Origin: Ancrocorticia sp039812645
GTDB taxonomy: Bacteria > Actinomycetota > Actinomycetes > Actinomycetales > Actinomycetaceae
NCBI GenBank assembly: GCA_039812645.1
Contig: JBDIAV010000001.1
Span: 37,038-101,037, forward strand
DNA: 64,000 bases
Reading direction: 5' to 3'
Below are positions 53,885-61,918 of this stretch, in pieces. Within the stretch, counting starts at the first letter, position 1; the number at the start of each line of letters is the position of its first letter. The notes under the pieces are model-generated. The model saw only the letters and a program-made list of their open reading frames with translations, ran no database searches and was not told the origin of the DNA. A program made the position numbers and the translations under genes.

Positions 53885-54963
53885 AGTCCCTCCACTCGGC
53901 CACGCCGGATGAGATAAATAAAGAAAGGGGCGCCGATGACGGCACTCATGACGCCAGCTCCGACTTCGGCCGGGTGAATGATGGCGCGGCCAGCCACGTC
54001 GGCAAGCAATAACGTCAAGGCAGCAATAACCGCAGAATAGGGAAGAAGCCATCGGTGATCCGGCCCCACGAGGGAACGCGCGATATGGGGCGCAGCAAGT
54101 CCAATGAAGGAGACGGGACCGACGGCCGCCGTCGCTGCACCGGCGAGTATAAGAATCGCCAGATTGGTCAGGGTCCACGTACGCCGGACGTTGACGCCAA
54201 GTCCGCGGGCGAGGTCGGATCCTAAGGAAAGTGAATTGAGCGACTGCGAGACGGCCATCGCGAGTACAAATCCCACGAGGAGACTGGCAATCGTCACTGG
54301 CAACACATCCCAGCCGCGGCCTTGGAGAGAGCCGGAGGCCCAGTTACGGAACGAGTCAAAAACGGTCTGTGCACTTGACAGAATAACCATGGTGGTCAGG
54401 GAGGAGAGTGTGATCGAGAGTCCTGCGCCAGCGAGAACGAGGCGAACAGGGTTGACGCCCGATTCACCCGCGCGTCCGAGCCGGTGAACGACAAGCGATG
54501 CGACACCTGCGCCCACGAAGGCAAACCAGACGTAGACGGTGATTGACGCCGAGCCGGTGATCGAGAGTCCGAGCACCACACCTGCGGCAGCACCAGCATT
54601 GACGCCGAGAGTACCGGGTTCCGCCAACGTATTACGCGTCATGGATTGCATGAGGGCTCCGGCTAGGCCGAGAGCCGCTCCCGCCAGTAGCGCTAAGAAA
54701 GTACGGGGAAGACGTAGCTCGCGGATGACGAGGTGAGCGTCATTGTGAGGATTGAAATTGTGTATCGCCGCGAAAGTTTCGCTGACTGGAATGACGCGTG
54801 AGCCAATGACCAGACTGGCGATCATCAACGGAAGGATGAGAAGCAGGAGCAAAACGAGAACAACCCCGCGGCGCTCTCGCAGCCGTGGTGAGGCTGGAGT
54901 ACGCGTCGGGGCGGGGGAATGTGTTGCTGCCTGGCGATGGCGCTGAGCAAAAGTACGAGGCAT
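53881..54963 (-). CDS. fepD: FecCD family permease, FepD-like
   Basis: 360 residues from ATG 54963; there is no good ribosome site, so an upstream start is possible. A basic N-terminus precedes the first helix (LVLLLLLILPLMIASLV). FepD-type wording: LAGALMQSMTRNTLAEPGTLG, ALNSLSLGSDLARGLG, and FIGLAAPHIARSLVGPDHRW. The match to E. coli FepD in the C-terminal third is strong. The start lies 56 bases after fepB. Confidence 0.92.
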   Translation of the reverse strand: MPRTFAQRHRQAATHSPAPTRTPASPRLRERRGVVLVLLLLLILPLMIASLVIGSRVIPVSETFAAIHNFNPHNDAHLVIRELRLPRTFLALLAGAALGLAGALMQSMTRNTLAEPGTLGVNAGAAAGVVLGLSITGSASITVYVWFAFVGAGVASLVVHRLGRAGESGVNPVRLVLAGAGLSITLSSLTTMVILSSAQTVFDSFRNWASGSLQGRGWDVLPVTIASLLVGFVLAMAVSQSLNSLSLGSDLARGLGVNVRRTWTLTNLAILILAGAATAAVGPVSFIGLAAPHIARSLVGPDHRWLLPYSAVIAALTLLLADVAGRAIIHPAEVGAGVMSAVIGAPFFIYLIRRGRVEGL

Positions 54964-55018
54964 AGGAGTGAGCGTGGAGGCAGGCCGTACGATGACAGCC
55001 TGCCTCCACGTGAGTTCA

Positions 55019-56041
55019 TCAGGAGAGCGCGTCGACGACGGAGTCGATGAGCAGCTTCCCGGAGTAATAATCAATGCGGAAGGAGGTAATGCCCAGAGGG
55101 TAAACCTGCTTCTTCTCGACAGCGGGCAGGTTGGCGAGGACCGGGTCGGAGGTGAATGCGGCGACGGTCTCGTCGGTACCGGTCAGAAGGAAGACAGACT
55201 CTCCGCCCACGGCCTGGCTGAGATTCTCGTAGGTGACGAAGGCGAAGTCCTGACGGGCCTGTGCCGAAGTGTCGAGGCCGTCAGGTGCGGGGATAACCTC
55301 AAGTCCAAGTGCTTCTAGCAGCTGAGCGTGAGGACCCGTGGTCTTGCCGATTCCCTGATCAGCGCCGGGGCCGTTGAAGGAGACGATCGATACGCCACCT
55401 TCGGGAGCGGTGATCTTCTCGGCTGCGTTGGCGGCGTAACCATCAAAGTCTTCAATGGCCTTTGCGGCGCCGTCTTCGTGGCCGGTGGCATCGCCGAGTT
55501 CAGTGGCGAGGTCCTGCCACGTCTGCTTCGAGTAGTCGACGACGATGGTGGGGAACTCGGCTGAAATCTGCTCGTACTGGTCGGCAACGGAGTCTGCACC
55601 GGAGGTGGAGATGATGACGAGATCGGGATCGGATGCGATGAGGGCCTCCATATCGAACTCGAGGTTGTCGTAAAGTACCTCAACGCCGCGCTCGTCAGCT
55701 ACGTCCGCCCACTGCGAGAAGAAGCCCTTGTCATCGGTGATGGGACTGGGGGAGGTAGCAGCTGTAGCAACCACTGGGGCGTCGATCGCCAGCAAGGTGC
55801 CGGTAACGCTCAGTGATGTGGAGACGATACGCTCGGGCTTGGCCTCAAGGACGGTTTCGCCCATCTCGTGAGTAATGGTCCGGGGCCATTCGCCTTGGTC
55901 TGGAGAAACGGTGGCGGTTTCCTGTGGTTCTGGAGTGTTGGTGGCTTCTGAGCCATCTGAAGAATTCCCGCAGGCGGTGAGCGTCAGACTGGTGAGGCCA
56001 ACTGCGGCGAGGGCAATGATTCGCTGGGAGAGTGATCGCAT
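55019..56041 (-). CDS. fepB: Ferric-enterobactin-type binding lipoprotein, FepB-like
   Basis: 340 residues with GAAGGAG upstream. Lipoprotein signal ending LTLTAC, Cys24 the lipid anchor, then a short Glu/Thr/Pro linker. The body follows E. coli FepB closely: RIVSTSLSVTGTLLAIDAPV near residue 75, DPDLVIISTSGADS, WQDLATELGDATGHE, and near the end PAVEKKQVYPLGITSFRIDYYS. It should capture catecholate ferric siderophores outside the membrane. First gene of fepBDGC-fes, with a DtxR box upstream. Confidence 0.92.
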   Translation of the reverse strand: MRSLSQRIIALAAVGLTSLTLTACGNSSDGSEATNTPEPQETATVSPDQGEWPRTITHEMGETVLEAKPERIVSTSLSVTGTLLAIDAPVVATAATSPSPITDDKGFFSQWADVADERGVEVLYDNLEFDMEALIASDPDLVIISTSGADSVADQYEQISAEFPTIVVDYSKQTWQDLATELGDATGHEDGAAKAIEDFDGYAANAAEKITAPEGGVSIVSFNGPGADQGIGKTTGPHAQLLEALGLEVIPAPDGLDTSAQARQDFAFVTYENLSQAVGGESVFLLTGTDETVAAFTSDPVLANLPAVEKKQVYPLGITSFRIDYYSGKLLIDSVVDALS

Positions 56042-56107
56042 GAAGCGACTCCTTCGTGTACGCGTGGATGTGACCGGCGATATTTATGCAACAGTCTCGA
56101 TGTGAAA

Positions 56108-56126
56108 TTAGGTTAGCATTCCCTAA
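56108..56126. promoter_or_regulatory. DtxR/IdeR iron box upstream of fepB
   Basis: TTAGGTTAGCATTCCCTAA matches 16 of 19 consensus positions, 67 bases before the fepB ATG. Confidence 0.8.
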
Positions 56127-56308
56127 CTAAATGACGGAGGCCTCGAGTCCCACGTGTGACGGAGAGAACGTGCTGGCCAGGGTTGTATCTGTTTCTTTCG
56201 CAGCGTGCTCGATGGGTGTGTTAGACAACCTGCAGGATACGTGGACGGTCTGAAAAGTCGCCCATTGACTCCGGGCTAAGGTCGCAATAATCATGGTGTT
56301 TCTCGTAA

Positions 56309-56328
56309 AATTTCGGTGCACCGAAATT
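56309..56328. promoter_or_regulatory. 20-bp perfect palindrome, probable metalloregulator operator of zupT
   Basis: AATTTCGGTGCACCGAAATT is its own reverse complement. It sits 64 bases before the zupT ATG. The form differs from the DtxR iron boxes here; a Mn- or Zn-responsive DtxR/MntR- or Zur-type regulator is plausible, but which one cannot be told. Confidence 0.7.
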
Positions 56329-56391
56329 CTGATAAAGTTGGGGAAGATCGCAGGCGATCACCTAACCCCGATGAGCGGAGGCTACTGATTC

Positions 56392-57189
56392 ATGAATGAT
56401 GTGATGTTTGCGTTTGGGTTGACCCTTCTGGCGGGACTATCCACGGGGATTGGTTCCACCATTGCTTTCTTCTCCAGGAAGCAAGATCCTCGTTACCTCT
56501 CGGTTCTCCTGGGATTTTCCGCGGGTGTCATGATCTATGTATCCATGATCGAAATCTTTCCGAAAGCGCAGGATGCACTTGTTTCCGAGTTGGGAACAAA
56601 ACCCGGAGCGTGGGCTACCGTCGCCTCGTTCTTTGCTGGAATCGCAGTCATCGCAATCATTGACCACCTTGTGCCGAAGGAAGCGAACCCGCATGAGCTT
56701 GCTAATTCCACGCATCCGATGGGGCCCGCGTCCCGGAGCAAGCTCATGCGCATGGGCATGTTCACCGCACTTGCGATTGCGATTCACAACTTTCCCGAAG
56801 GCTTTGCCACGTTCATTTCAGCGTTGCACGATCCTACAATTGCCATTCCAATTGCGGTTGCAATCGCATTGCACAATATTCCCGAAGGCATCGCAGTGTC
56901 GGCTCCGATTTATTATGCGACACAGGATCGAGCGAGGGCTTTCTGGCTCTCATTCGCTTCAGGCCTTGCAGAACCGCTAGGTGCCCTCATTGGGTATGTG
57001 ATTTGGCGCCCATTTGTTGGTGAAACAATGTTTGGGGTGGCTTTTGCCTCGGTGGCCGGGGTGATGGTGTACATCTCTATCGACGAACTATTGCCGTCGG
57101 CCGAAGAATATGGAGAGCACCATCTGGCTATTGGTGGGTTGATCGCCGGAATGGCTGTCATGGCGCTCTCCCTTCTGTTGTTTGTGTAG
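56392..57189 (+). CDS. zupT: ZIP family divalent metal transporter, ZupT-like
   Basis: 265 residues with GGAGG ten bases upstream. Eight membrane helices; the metal path motifs are both present: HNFPEGFATF in helix 4 near residue 128 and HNIPEGIAVSAPI in helix 5 near 163, plus the terminal YISIDELLPSAEEYGEHH. Imports Zn2+ with possible Fe2+/Mn2+ uptake. The last 32 bases overlap the convergent MFS gene. Confidence 0.94.
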   Translation: MNDVMFAFGLTLLAGLSTGIGSTIAFFSRKQDPRYLSVLLGFSAGVMIYVSMIEIFPKAQDALVSELGTKPGAWATVASFFAGIAVIAIIDHLVPKEANPHELANSTHPMGPASRSKLMRMGMFTALAIAIHNFPEGFATFISALHDPTIAIPIAVAIALHNIPEGIAVSAPIYYATQDRARAFWLSFASGLAEPLGALIGYVIWRPFVGETMFGVAFASVAGVMVYISIDELLPSAEEYGEHHLAIGGLIAGMAVMALSLLLFV

Positions 57190-58516
57190 CTGCTGTTTGT
57201 GTGACAGGCCGGCCGCGCAGATCAATGCCAAGCCGTTGGTAGGCTGGCTTGATGAGAGCTGTGAACCATACGGCCCCGGCCAAGCCAATGGCGGCGGTGG
57301 ACCACAGGCTTGCCTCCACTCCGAGAGCGTGAGTCATTCCTGATGCAATAAATGGCCCCGCAGCTGTTCCGGCATTGTTAATGGCCTGCCAAATGCCGAG
57401 GAAATTTGCCCGGTTGTGCGCGGGGGAGAGGTCCGCACCCGTTGTCATTACCACCCCGGCGCCAAAGCCGTTACCGAAGCCGAGAATCGCCGCTCCCGTG
57501 ACGAAGCCAGGGAGCGTTTGCCACAGTGCCATGATGAGAATCCCGGCAGGCATAACGGTGAGAGACGGCAGCAGAGCGGCAAGGCGGCCATATTTGTCCA
57601 TGAGCCCACCGGCGACGACAAACATCAGGGTGTCGACAAGTGCTGAAACCGCAAAAGTTGCAGTAATGATGCTTTCGTCAATCCCAAGATAAGCTCCCCA
57701 CAGTGGAACGATAACCGTTCGATTGACCCGCAAGATGGTCAGACAATTAATGCCGATTCCCATGATGACGGTGGCGAACATTGATTGGATCGTCTTTTCG
57801 TGGGCAGGTTTGATGTCCTGCGCGGTCGCCGTCGTCGTGCTTGTGGTGGTGCGGTCCCGCTCGTGCTTAGCCGGTGCGTTGTCTTCTGTGGACGCAATAT
57901 CGGGGGCTGCGAAGACGATCACCATGAGGGTCGAGAGTGCCGCCATGACGAGGCCAAAAATGAATGCCGATCCAATCCACCAGACGGAAATGAAGAGAGT
58001 GGCGATGCCGGGTCCAATAAGCTGGCCAACTCGAGTCATCCCGCCCAGCGTGGAGAGACCGCGGGCCCTCCATAAGGGTGTGAGGAGTTCGCTGACATAG
58101 GCTTGCCGCGCAAGCGACCACACGACCGAGGCAACACCGAGAATAACGAGTGAGACCACATAGGAGTTCTTGGCAAATCCCGGGTGATCATGGCCAACGA
58201 CAAGAGCAAGGATAGAGAGCAGAAGCGATGCGAATGAGATGATTCCGCCCGTGATGAGTGCGGCGCGATCACCGAAACGAGTGATGAGCCGCCCCAAAGG
58301 AGGCGCCGCGACCACGCCAACGAGCCCAAACATCCCCACGACAGCCGACGAACTTGCACTAGAGAACCCGATAGAGAGGGCTGCCAGCACGAGAACCGGC
58401 TGAAGTGCACCGCTTCCGATGGAATAGACGAGTGTTGGCCCGTATACCGGCAGGTATAAGGGACGAAGGGGGCTTGTCTCGCGCTCTGCCCGTGGTGCCT
58501 GGCGGCGGTGACGCAC
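57158..58516 (-). CDS. MFS transporter
   Basis: 452 residues from GTG 58516, overlapping the argF stop by one base (TAGTG), so it is co-transcribed with argF. Twelve membrane segments with the A-like motif GRLITRFGDRAA near residue 75 and a charged central loop (about 210-245, Asp/Glu/Thr-rich). Substrate unknown; general drug or metabolite efflux type. The link to argF raises the possibility of an arginine-pathway metabolite, but that is a guess. The 3' end overlaps zupT by 32 bases. Confidence 0.85.
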   Translation of the reverse strand: MRHRRQAPRAERETSPLRPLYLPVYGPTLVYSIGSGALQPVLVLAALSIGFSSASSSAVVGMFGLVGVVAAPPLGRLITRFGDRAALITGGIISFASLLLSILALVVGHDHPGFAKNSYVVSLVILGVASVVWSLARQAYVSELLTPLWRARGLSTLGGMTRVGQLIGPGIATLFISVWWIGSAFIFGLVMAALSTLMVIVFAAPDIASTEDNAPAKHERDRTTTSTTTATAQDIKPAHEKTIQSMFATVIMGIGINCLTILRVNRTVIVPLWGAYLGIDESIITATFAVSALVDTLMFVVAGGLMDKYGRLAALLPSLTVMPAGILIMALWQTLPGFVTGAAILGFGNGFGAGVVMTTGADLSPAHNRANFLGIWQAINNAGTAAGPFIASGMTHALGVEASLWSTAAIGLAGAVWFTALIKPAYQRLGIDLRGRPVTQTAATQTTEGRAP

Positions 58517-59523
58517 TACAGATCAGCCGGGTCCCCGAGGCAAGCAACCATGACGGCTTTGACGGTGTGCATACGGTTTTCCGCCTGATCGAACACGACC
58601 GAGCGCGGCGACTCGAACACTTCATTCGTCACTTCCAGTGCGTCCATGCCTGTCAGCTCGAACACATCACGGCCCACCGCGGTGTTGAGATCGTGGAATG
58701 CGGGTAGGCAGTGCATGAAGATAGCGTCCGGATTGCCGGTGAGTTCCATGAGTCGGCTGTTGACCTGGTAGTCGCGCAGCATCGCGACACGCTCTTCCCA
58801 GACGTGCTTGGGCTCGCCCATGGAGACCCAGATATCGGTGGAGATGACGTCAGCACCCGTGACTCCGGCGACGACGTCGTCCGTAATCGTCACTTTCGCC
58901 CCGGTTTCAGCGGCGTATTCCTCGGCTAGGGCGATTGCTTCGGCGTCCGGTTGGAATTCCTTGGGCGCGACGATACGCACGTCCATGCCGAGCATGGCCG
59001 AGGAGACGAGTGCGGAACGGCCCATATTGAAGCGGCCATCGCCCATGAAGACGTGCGTCACCTCATTGAATGGTTTGTTGACGTGTTCGCGGATGGTGAG
59101 GGCGTCAGCCAACATTTGGGTGGGATGCCACTCATCGGTTAGACCATTAAATACCGGAACGCCGGAATATTCGGCCAACGCTTCGACATCGGCCTGGCGA
59201 TCACCGCGGAACTCGATGGCGTCGAAGAAACGGGCCAGAACTCGCGCAGTATCCGCCACCGACTCCTTGTGCCCGATCTGAGAGCTGTTGGGGTCAAGGT
59301 AGGTGGTTTGCGCACCCTGCTGGAAGGCTGCCACCTCGAAGGCGCAGCGGGTGCGGGTGGACGTTTTCTCAAAGATCAACGCGATGGAACGACCTGCGAG
59401 GCGCTGACGCTCCGTGCCTGTGCGGCGCTCCTCCTTCAGCTTGCCTGCGAGATCGATGAAAGCGACCCACTCGGCAGGAGTGAAGTCAGATTCCTTGAGA
59501 AAAGAACGTCCGTGAAAACTCAT
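58516..59523 (-). CDS. argF: Ornithine carbamoyltransferase (long ArcB/ArgF type)
   Basis: 335 residues from ATG 59523; an open frame to 59655 runs through the argH promoter. Carbamoyl-phosphate motif STRTR near residue 57, HPTQ near 138, ornithine motif HCLPA near 273. The wording (FEKTSTRTRCAFEVAA, SQIGHKESVADTARVL, NGLTDEWHPTQ) is that of the enterobacterial/ArcB type, longer than the usual ~310-residue actinobacterial ArgF. TACACT six bases before ATG and no Shine-Dalgarno suggest a leaderless mRNA. It completes arginine synthesis because the arg operon lacks argF; a catabolic role is less likely without arcA or arcC nearby. Confidence 0.92.
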   Translation of the reverse strand: MSFHGRSFLKESDFTPAEWVAFIDLAGKLKEERRTGTERQRLAGRSIALIFEKTSTRTRCAFEVAAFQQGAQTTYLDPNSSQIGHKESVADTARVLARFFDAIEFRGDRQADVEALAEYSGVPVFNGLTDEWHPTQMLADALTIREHVNKPFNEVTHVFMGDGRFNMGRSALVSSAMLGMDVRIVAPKEFQPDAEAIALAEEYAAETGAKVTITDDVVAGVTGADVISTDIWVSMGEPKHVWEERVAMLRDYQVNSRLMELTGNPDAIFMHCLPAFHDLNTAVGRDVFELTGMDALEVTNEVFESPRSVVFDQAENRMHTVKAVMVACLGDPADL

Positions 59524-59535
59524 GGAGTTAGTGTA
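59524..59535 (-). promoter_or_regulatory. Candidate leaderless promoter of argF
   Basis: On the minus strand TACACT (59530-59535) matches TANNNT six bases before ATG 59523. No -35 of standard form and no Shine-Dalgarno is present. Confidence 0.4.
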
Positions 59536-59566
59536 ACTGCGCTCACGCGAACGGTGAGGAGGTGCA

Positions 59567-59604
59567 CGCGCAATGGACGGTCCCACAAGCCGCGCAATGG
59601 ACGG
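59567..59604. repeat. 14-bp direct repeat between argF and argH
   Basis: CGCGCAATGGACGG occurs at 59567-59580 and again at 59591-59604, a 24-base step. It lies between the two divergent promoters, where a shared operator would sit. Confidence 0.6.
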
Positions 59605-59631
59605 GAGCGAGAATCTGTCGGAGGCACCGCC

Positions 59632-59643
59632 TACGATAGAGGT
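59632..59643 (+). promoter_or_regulatory. Candidate leaderless promoter of argH
   Basis: TACGAT (59632-59637) matches TANNNT six bases before ATG 59644. A GAGGT directly before the ATG is too close to act as a normal ribosome site. Confidence 0.4.
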
Positions 59644-61068
59644 ATGACGGAACACATCGCACTGTGGGGCGGGCGCTTTTCGGGCGGCCCTGCCGACGCC
59701 CTGACCGAACTCTCTCGCTCAACTCATTTTGATTGGCGCCTTGCGCACTATGACATTGCGGGGTCGCGTGCACATGCACGAGCCTTGTCTCAGGCGGGTC
59801 TTCTGTCAGAGCAGGAATTGGCTGACATGATCACGGCGTTGCAGCGCTTGGACGCGGATGTCGCTTCGGGAGCCTTCGCTCCGCGCCCCGATGATGAGGA
59901 CGTTCACACGGCGTTGGAACGTGGATTGTTGGAGCGGGCAGGTACGCAACTTGGTGGAAAGCTGCGCGCTGGGCGTTCGCGCAACGATCAGATCGCCACT
60001 CTGATCCGTATGTACCTGCGGGATGAAGCCCGCATTATTGGCGGCAAGCTGCTCGATGTGGTGGAGGCGCTGGTGTCTCAGGCCGCAGCGGCGGGGGATG
60101 CGATCATGCCCGGTCGCACCCATATGCAGCACGCGCAGCCGGTTCTCGTAGCCCATCATCTGCTTGCGCACGCGTGGCCGATGTTGCGTGACATTGAGCG
60201 TCTTGTTGATTGGGATCGTCGCGCCGCCCGCAGCCCGTACGGCTCCGGCGCGCTCGCTGGCAACACCCTCGGTATGGACCCGGAGGTTGTGGCCAGCGAT
60301 CTTGGCTTCTCGGGTATCACTGAAAACTCGATTGACGGCACCTCCGCGCGTGACGTTGCCGCTGAGTTTGCCTACGTCATGGCCCAGATTGGCGTGGATA
60401 TCTCCCGCATCAGCGAAGAGATCATCATCTGGAACACCAAGGAGTTTAGCTTCGTCACGCTCGACGACGCCTTCTCCACCGGCTCCTCCATCATGCCCCA
60501 GAAGAAGAACCCGGATGTGGCCGAGTTGGCCCGCGGCAAGGCGGGCCGCCTCATTGGTGATCTCACCGGGCTGTTGGCCATGCTCAAGGGTCTGCCGCTC
60601 GCTTATGACCGAGACCTCCAAGAGGACAAGGAACCTGTCTTCGACCAGATTGACACCCTGGACGTGTTGTTGCCAGCTGTCTCTGGCATGATCGCCACCA
60701 TGACGCTCAATCTGGAGCGTATGGCAGAGCTTGCCCCCCAGGGTTTCTCACTCGCCACGGACATCGCCGAGTGGCTGGTGCGCGAAGGAGTGCCGTTCCG
60801 AGATGCCCACGAGATCTCCGGTGCCTGCGTCCAGGCCTGCGAAGCGCGCGGAATCGAACTGTGGGATTTGAACGACGCCGACTTGGCCGCTATTGATTCA
60901 CGCCTCACCCCCACGGTGCGTGAGGTGCTGACCGTTGAAGGCTCCGTCTCGGCCCGCCGTGGCAAGGGCGGTACCGCTCCGGAGCGCGTGCGAGAGCAGC
61001 TAGCAGCCGCCAAGGATGCGTTGGCGAACCGTCGGGAGTTCACCAATTCGCGTATTGAGGCAAAGTAG
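59644..61068 (+). CDS. argH: Argininosuccinate lyase
   Basis: 474 residues from ATG 59644; upstream open frame runs backwards through argF and is not real. Signature GSSIMPQKKNPDVAEL near residue 282, plus RSRNDQIATLIRMYLRDE and HMQHAQPVLVAHHL segments. It splits argininosuccinate to arginine and fumarate, the last step of the pathway. Separated from argG by 31 kb and divergent from argF. Confidence 0.96.
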   Translation: MTEHIALWGGRFSGGPADALTELSRSTHFDWRLAHYDIAGSRAHARALSQAGLLSEQELADMITALQRLDADVASGAFAPRPDDEDVHTALERGLLERAGTQLGGKLRAGRSRNDQIATLIRMYLRDEARIIGGKLLDVVEALVSQAAAAGDAIMPGRTHMQHAQPVLVAHHLLAHAWPMLRDIERLVDWDRRAARSPYGSGALAGNTLGMDPEVVASDLGFSGITENSIDGTSARDVAAEFAYVMAQIGVDISRISEEIIIWNTKEFSFVTLDDAFSTGSSIMPQKKNPDVAELARGKAGRLIGDLTGLLAMLKGLPLAYDRDLQEDKEPVFDQIDTLDVLLPAVSGMIATMTLNLERMAELAPQGFSLATDIAEWLVREGVPFRDAHEISGACVQACEARGIELWDLNDADLAAIDSRLTPTVREVLTVEGSVSARRGKGGTAPERVREQLAAAKDALANRREFTNSRIEAK

Positions 61069-61075
61069 GCACCAC

Positions 61076-61918
61076 TTGATCGATCTTCTCGCCGATCCCT
61101 TGACGGTGGCGCCGCAGCTCTTGGGGTCGCTTGTCACCGCTCACGGTGTAACGATTCGTCTCACCGAGGTCGAGGCGTACTGCGGTGAGTCCGATCCGGC
61201 ATCGCACGCATTCAAGGGCCGGACGCCGAGGAACAACACGATGTTCCTCGGCCCCGGTCACCTCTATGTCTACTTCACCTATGGGATGCATTACTGCATG
61301 AATGTTGTGTGCTGGCCCGATGGGCGAGCGGGTGGTTGCCTCATCCGCGCGGGTGAGGTTGTGGACGGCGAGGAGATCGCGCGTGAGCGGCGGCCCTGCG
61401 TGGTGCGCTCCCGTGACCTCGCCCGTGGCCCCGCGAATCTGACGAAAACGTTAGGTATTACCAAAGATGCTGACGGGTCTTTGCTGCGGGTTGACGGGTC
61501 GGTGGTTGCGAGCTCGCACGCTTCGGACTGCGTCGTCGAGCCCCTGCGGGGTCAGGCGACTTCCTTATCCTCAGCTGTACGAGTGGACTCGCACGCTTCG
61601 GACTGCGTCGTCGAGCCCCTGCGGGGTCAGGCGACTTCCTTATCCTCAGCTGTACGAGCGGGCTCGCACGCTTCGGACTGCGTCGTCGTCGACCTCACGA
61701 CGCGGGACGAGTCTGCGGAGGAAGCTGGCTTTCGGGTTGCGACCGGGCCACGGGTTGGAGTCTCTGGAATTGGAGGCGATGGCGTTGTGTACCCGTGGCG
61801 TTACTGGATCGAAGGCGACCCGACCGTCTCCGCGTACAAACGTGGCGGCGGATCCCGCACCCGGCGGGGCCAGTCGGCTGCCGTCGCGGCGCGCGAGTTG
61901 AGGTTAAATCCAGAATGA
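61076..61918 (+). CDS. DNA-3-methyladenine glycosylase (AAG/MPG family) with in-frame repeat insertion
   Basis: About 280 residues if started at TTG 61076, just after argH; an upstream start inside argH is possible. Base-excision repair enzyme: catalytic Glu in RLTEVEAYCG near residue 29, SHAFKGRTPRN, then YVYFTYGMHYCMNVV, and C-terminal GPRVGVSGIG...YWIEGDP. Between the two halves (about residues 147-204) lies an insertion of a 25-residue unit repeated 2.35 times, absent from ordinary members. The frame stays open, so the protein may still be active. Overlaps the next gene by 4 bases. Confidence 0.87.
   Translation: MIDLLADPLTVAPQLLGSLVTAHGVTIRLTEVEAYCGESDPASHAFKGRTPRNNTMFLGPGHLYVYFTYGMHYCMNVVCWPDGRAGGCLIRAGEVVDGEEIARERRPCVVRSRDLARGPANLTKTLGITKDADGSLLRVDGSVVASSHASDCVVEPLRGQATSLSSAVRVDSHASDCVVEPLRGQATSLSSAVRAGSHASDCVVVDLTTRDESAEEAGFRVATGPRVGVSGIGGDGVVYPWRYWIEGDPTVSAYKRGGGSRTRRGQSAAVAARELRLNPE
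61513..61688 (+). repeat. 75-bp tandem repeat, 2.35 copies, inside the glycosylase gene
   Basis: Units begin at 61513, 61588 and 61663 (CTCGCACGCTTCGGACTG) and are almost identical; the third stops after about 26 bases. 75 is a multiple of three, so each adds 25 residues (SHASDCVVEPLRGQ...). Each unit contains an inverted segment AGCCCCTGCGGGGT able to form a hairpin and is joined by CGAG-N4-CTCG boundaries. Confidence 0.92.

Larger units (their letters stand above)
56042..56391. other. Divergent regulatory region between fepB and zupT
   Basis: About 350 bases. It contains the fepB-side DtxR box (56108-56126) and, near zupT, a perfect 20-bp palindrome (56309-56328). No credible gene; a 64-codon minus-strand frame at 56127-56321 lacks a ribosome site and recognisable content. 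Confidence 0.6.

Noticed and set aside
56127..56321. 64-codon minus-strand gene
   Set aside because: No ribosome site, no recognisable motif, and it overlaps the metalloregulator palindrome.
61513..61688. CRISPR array
   Set aside because: The units are adjacent 75-bp tandem copies without spacers and lie in frame in a coding sequence.
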